64,000 nucleotides of DNA. It comes from Aquimarina spinulae (GTDB lineage: Bacteria > Bacteroidota > Bacteroidia > Flavobacteriales > Flavobacteriaceae). The notes under the pieces are model-generated. The model searched no databases and had not been told where the DNA came from. It worked only from the letters and a program-made list of their open reading frames with translations. A program made the position numbers and the translations under genes. Of this stretch, positions 62,598 to 64,000 are shown piece by piece (the stretch's first letter is position 1; each line of letters opens with the position of its first letter). The stretch lies in the NCBI RefSeq assembly GCF_943373825.1, contig NZ_CALSBP010000002.1:2097501-2161500 (forward strand). The letters are read 5' to 3'.

Positions 62598-63419
62598 ATG
62601 GGACCTCTAGAGTGGAATATTGATCCAGAAATCATAAAACTATTTGGAGTATTTCCTCTTAAATACTACGGTCTTCTTTTTGTTTTGGGCATTATATTGG
62701 CTTACAGAGTTGCCAAACATATTTATACATTTGAGAATGTTCCTTTAGAAAGACTAGAGAAACTATCTGCCTTTCTTATGATAGGCATATTAACTGGTAT
62801 GCGACTAGGCCATTGTCTTTTTTATGATTTTGAATATTACTCAGAACATATTCTTGAAATTTTCCTGCCTTTTAAGATTACAAACGATGGTTGGCATTTT
62901 ACAGGGTTTACAGGACTAGCCAGTCACGGGGGTAGTCTTGGAGCTATTCTTGCCATTATTATATATTCTCAAAAATATAAAACCCCTGTCTTATGGATAA
63001 TGGATCGCATAGCAATTGTAACCCCTATTTTAGGTGCATTTATACGATTTGGAAACTTTATGAATTCTGAAATCTATGGAAAACCTACTAATGGTAATTA
63101 TGGAGTTATATTTGTGCGGGATGATATGATCCCAAGACACCCAACACAGTTATACGAAGCTTTTTCATATTTACTGATATTTGGTTTATTATGGTATCTC
63201 TATAAAAAGACTAGTGTAGTACAAAAACAAGGGTTTTTATTAGGGATATTATTAGCTGTACTATTTACAGCAAGATTAATCATCGAGTTTTTCAAAGAAA
63301 ATCAAGTTGCTTTTGAAGATGGTATGATTTTAAATATGGGACAACTTTTAAGTATTCCATTTATACTTGCCGGAATACTTTTGTTAGTCTTTAGCAAAAA
63401 ACAAACACTATACAAATAA
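62598..63419 (+). CDS. lgt: Prolipoprotein diacylglyceryl transferase
   Basis: 273 residues, about seven helices. Key segments YYGLLFVLGIILAYRVAKHI, MIGILTGMRLGHCLFYDFEYY, GFTGLASHGGSLGAIL (the HGG block), IRFGNFMNSEIYGKPT (the RxGNxxNxE signature) and HPTQLYEAFSYL. Attaches diacylglycerol to the lipobox Cys of prolipoproteins, the step needed by the many lipoproteins encoded in this window. Confidence 0.95.
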   Translation: MGPLEWNIDPEIIKLFGVFPLKYYGLLFVLGIILAYRVAKHIYTFENVPLERLEKLSAFLMIGILTGMRLGHCLFYDFEYYSEHILEIFLPFKITNDGWHFTGFTGLASHGGSLGAILAIIIYSQKYKTPVLWIMDRIAIVTPILGAFIRFGNFMNSEIYGKPTNGNYGVIFVRDDMIPRHPTQLYEAFSYLLIFGLLWYLYKKTSVVQKQGFLLGILLAVLFTARLIIEFFKENQVAFEDGMILNMGQLLSIPFILAGILLLVFSKKQTLYK

Positions 63420-63447
63420 ATCAGGCCCTTAAAACAAGGACCTGATT
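63419..63447. terminator. Terminator between lgt and the CAP-domain gene
   Basis: AATCAGG / CCTGATT outer stem with CCTT / AAGG inner pairing; it begins at the lgt stop and serves the convergent gene pair. Confidence 0.65.
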
Positions 63448-63487
63448 ATATTATAAAGGCTATAGTGATACTATTCTTTTTCTGATC

Positions 63488-64000
63488 TTATTTTTTTACT
63501 AATCGTTTAGTGATGGTTTTTCCATCCATAACGAAATTGATCAAGTACATTCCCGGTGATAAATTTACTTCCAAAGTATTGCCATTTATTTTTCCTTGAT
63601 ACATTATCCTACCTGTCATGTTATGTACTTTATATATAGTATTGGCATTGTGTCCCACTATATTAACTTGATTTTGACCACCTAATAACAAGTTAGGATA
63701 CATCTTTAATTGTTGACTCACTTTGCTTACAGCTACAGAATTATCATGTGATAACGCAGAGGATAATGGTCTTGCAAATACCTGAACCCAAAGATTAGCT
63801 ACCCTAGCCATTCCTATCTCTGTATAATTAGCACTTAAGATATTTCTTCTATGCCCAGAGCTATTCATCCAGGTATCGTGTACTTCCTGTACGGTGCGCT
63901 GTCCATTTGCTATGTTTTCTGCTACTCTGCTCCATGAATACCCTTGATCTTGAACTCTATTACTCACACTTGATCCATTAGAACCTGTATGTGAGAAAAA
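63488..64000 (-). CDS. CAP/SCP-domain secreted protein with type IX sorting domain (5' end outside window)
   Basis: 171 residues visible; the frame runs open to the window edge, so the N-terminus is missing. The first part (FSHTGSNGSSVSNRVQDQGYSWSRVAENIANGQ, VHDTWMNSSGHRRNILSANYTEIGMARV) is the C-terminal half of a bacterial CAP domain with its ENI and GHRxNIL motifs. After residue about 105 comes a type A type IX secretion domain: MYPNLLLGGQNQVNIVG, VHNMTGRIMYQGKIN, LSPGMYLINFVMDGKTITKRLVKK. It is thus secreted by PorSS/T9SS and probably attached to the surface. Function of bacterial CAP proteins is mostly unknown. Confidence 0.9.
   Translation of the reverse strand, partial: FFSHTGSNGSSVSNRVQDQGYSWSRVAENIANGQRTVQEVHDTWMNSSGHRRNILSANYTEIGMARVANLWVQVFARPLSSALSHDNSVAVSKVSQQLKMYPNLLLGGQNQVNIVGHNANTIYKVHNMTGRIMYQGKINGNTLEVNLSPGMYLINFVMDGKTITKRLVKK

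Noticed and set aside
1..64000. tRNA, rRNA, tmRNA, CRISPR arrays, insertion sequences, prophage
   Set aside because: No T-loop/acceptor patterns, long conserved RNA segments, regular spacer arrays or transposase/integrase frames were recognised on either strand; a tRNAscan/Infernal run would settle the RNA part.

Overview
The window is AT-rich chromosomal DNA from a member of Flavobacteriia (Bacteroidota), probably a marine Aquimarina-like genus; the genus is my inference. Support for the class: TonB receptors with an N-terminal carboxypeptidase-like domain paired with lipoproteins, type IX secretion C-terminal domains, lipoproteins with acidic residues just after the lipid-carrying Cys, promoters of the TAnnTTTG type, DUF4296/DUF4271 proteins, and gene pairs common in this class (DUF4271-hemD, trmB-lysE-like-atl-mrp-nfu). 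No rRNA, tRNA, CRISPR array, insertion sequence or phage gene was seen.

Layout. 1-2.7 kb: end of a MATE efflux gene, a secreted protein gene, and a second copy of the MATE 3' end. 2.7-11.6 kb: two paralogous TonB receptor + beta-helix lipoprotein pairs. 11.9-19.6 kb: a phosphate-starvation block (MORN-like secreted protein, ChrA-type transporter, OprO/OprP-like porin, Pit transporter fused to a PhoU-like domain, PhoB-like regulator, PhoR-like kinase). 19.6-30.8 kb: housekeeping genes (glycosyltransferase, trmB, LysE-type exporter, alkyltransferase-like protein, mrp, nfu, acyltransferase, AraC regulator, phosphoesterase) and an mlaE-mlaF-mlaD-like lipid transport operon. 30.9-34.7 kb: a DevBCA/MacAB-type ABC exporter operon. 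34.9-38.1 kb: a frameshifted hibernation factor gene, an astacin-like protease and tyrS. 38.3-42.3 kb: a large TPR-CHAT protein followed by two tandem peptide precursors with an identical 5' region and leader. 42.4-58.1 kb: core metabolism (epimerase, pyrC, dolichol-phosphate-mannose-synthase-like enzyme, hemD, pckA, saccharopine dehydrogenase family, Lrp, ald, leuS, panE). 58.3-61.3 kb: a cholesterol-dependent-cytolysin-like lipoprotein and a phosphatidylinositol phospholipase C lipoprotein sharing one upstream element. 61.7-64 kb: ftsX, lgt and the end of a CAP-domain protein.

Main signals. (1) Arrays of TAACA boxes at exactly 11-bp spacing lie before the second TonB receptor, the phosphate porin and the Pit gene, each with the last box ending 14 bp before the TTTG of the -7 element. 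Related arrays lie before the ChrA gene and phoB. I read this as the local Pho box and place the 7.4-11.6 kb receptor/lipoprotein pair in the Pho regulon. (2) The CDC-like + PI-PLC pair resembles the listeriolysin/PlcA pairing in Listeria, but with both proteins lipid-anchored. (3) A TPR-CHAT protease candidate sits next to two RiPP-like precursors without any visible modification enzyme. (4) A 123-bp duplication of the MATE 3' end brackets a 1.2-kb secreted-protein gene.
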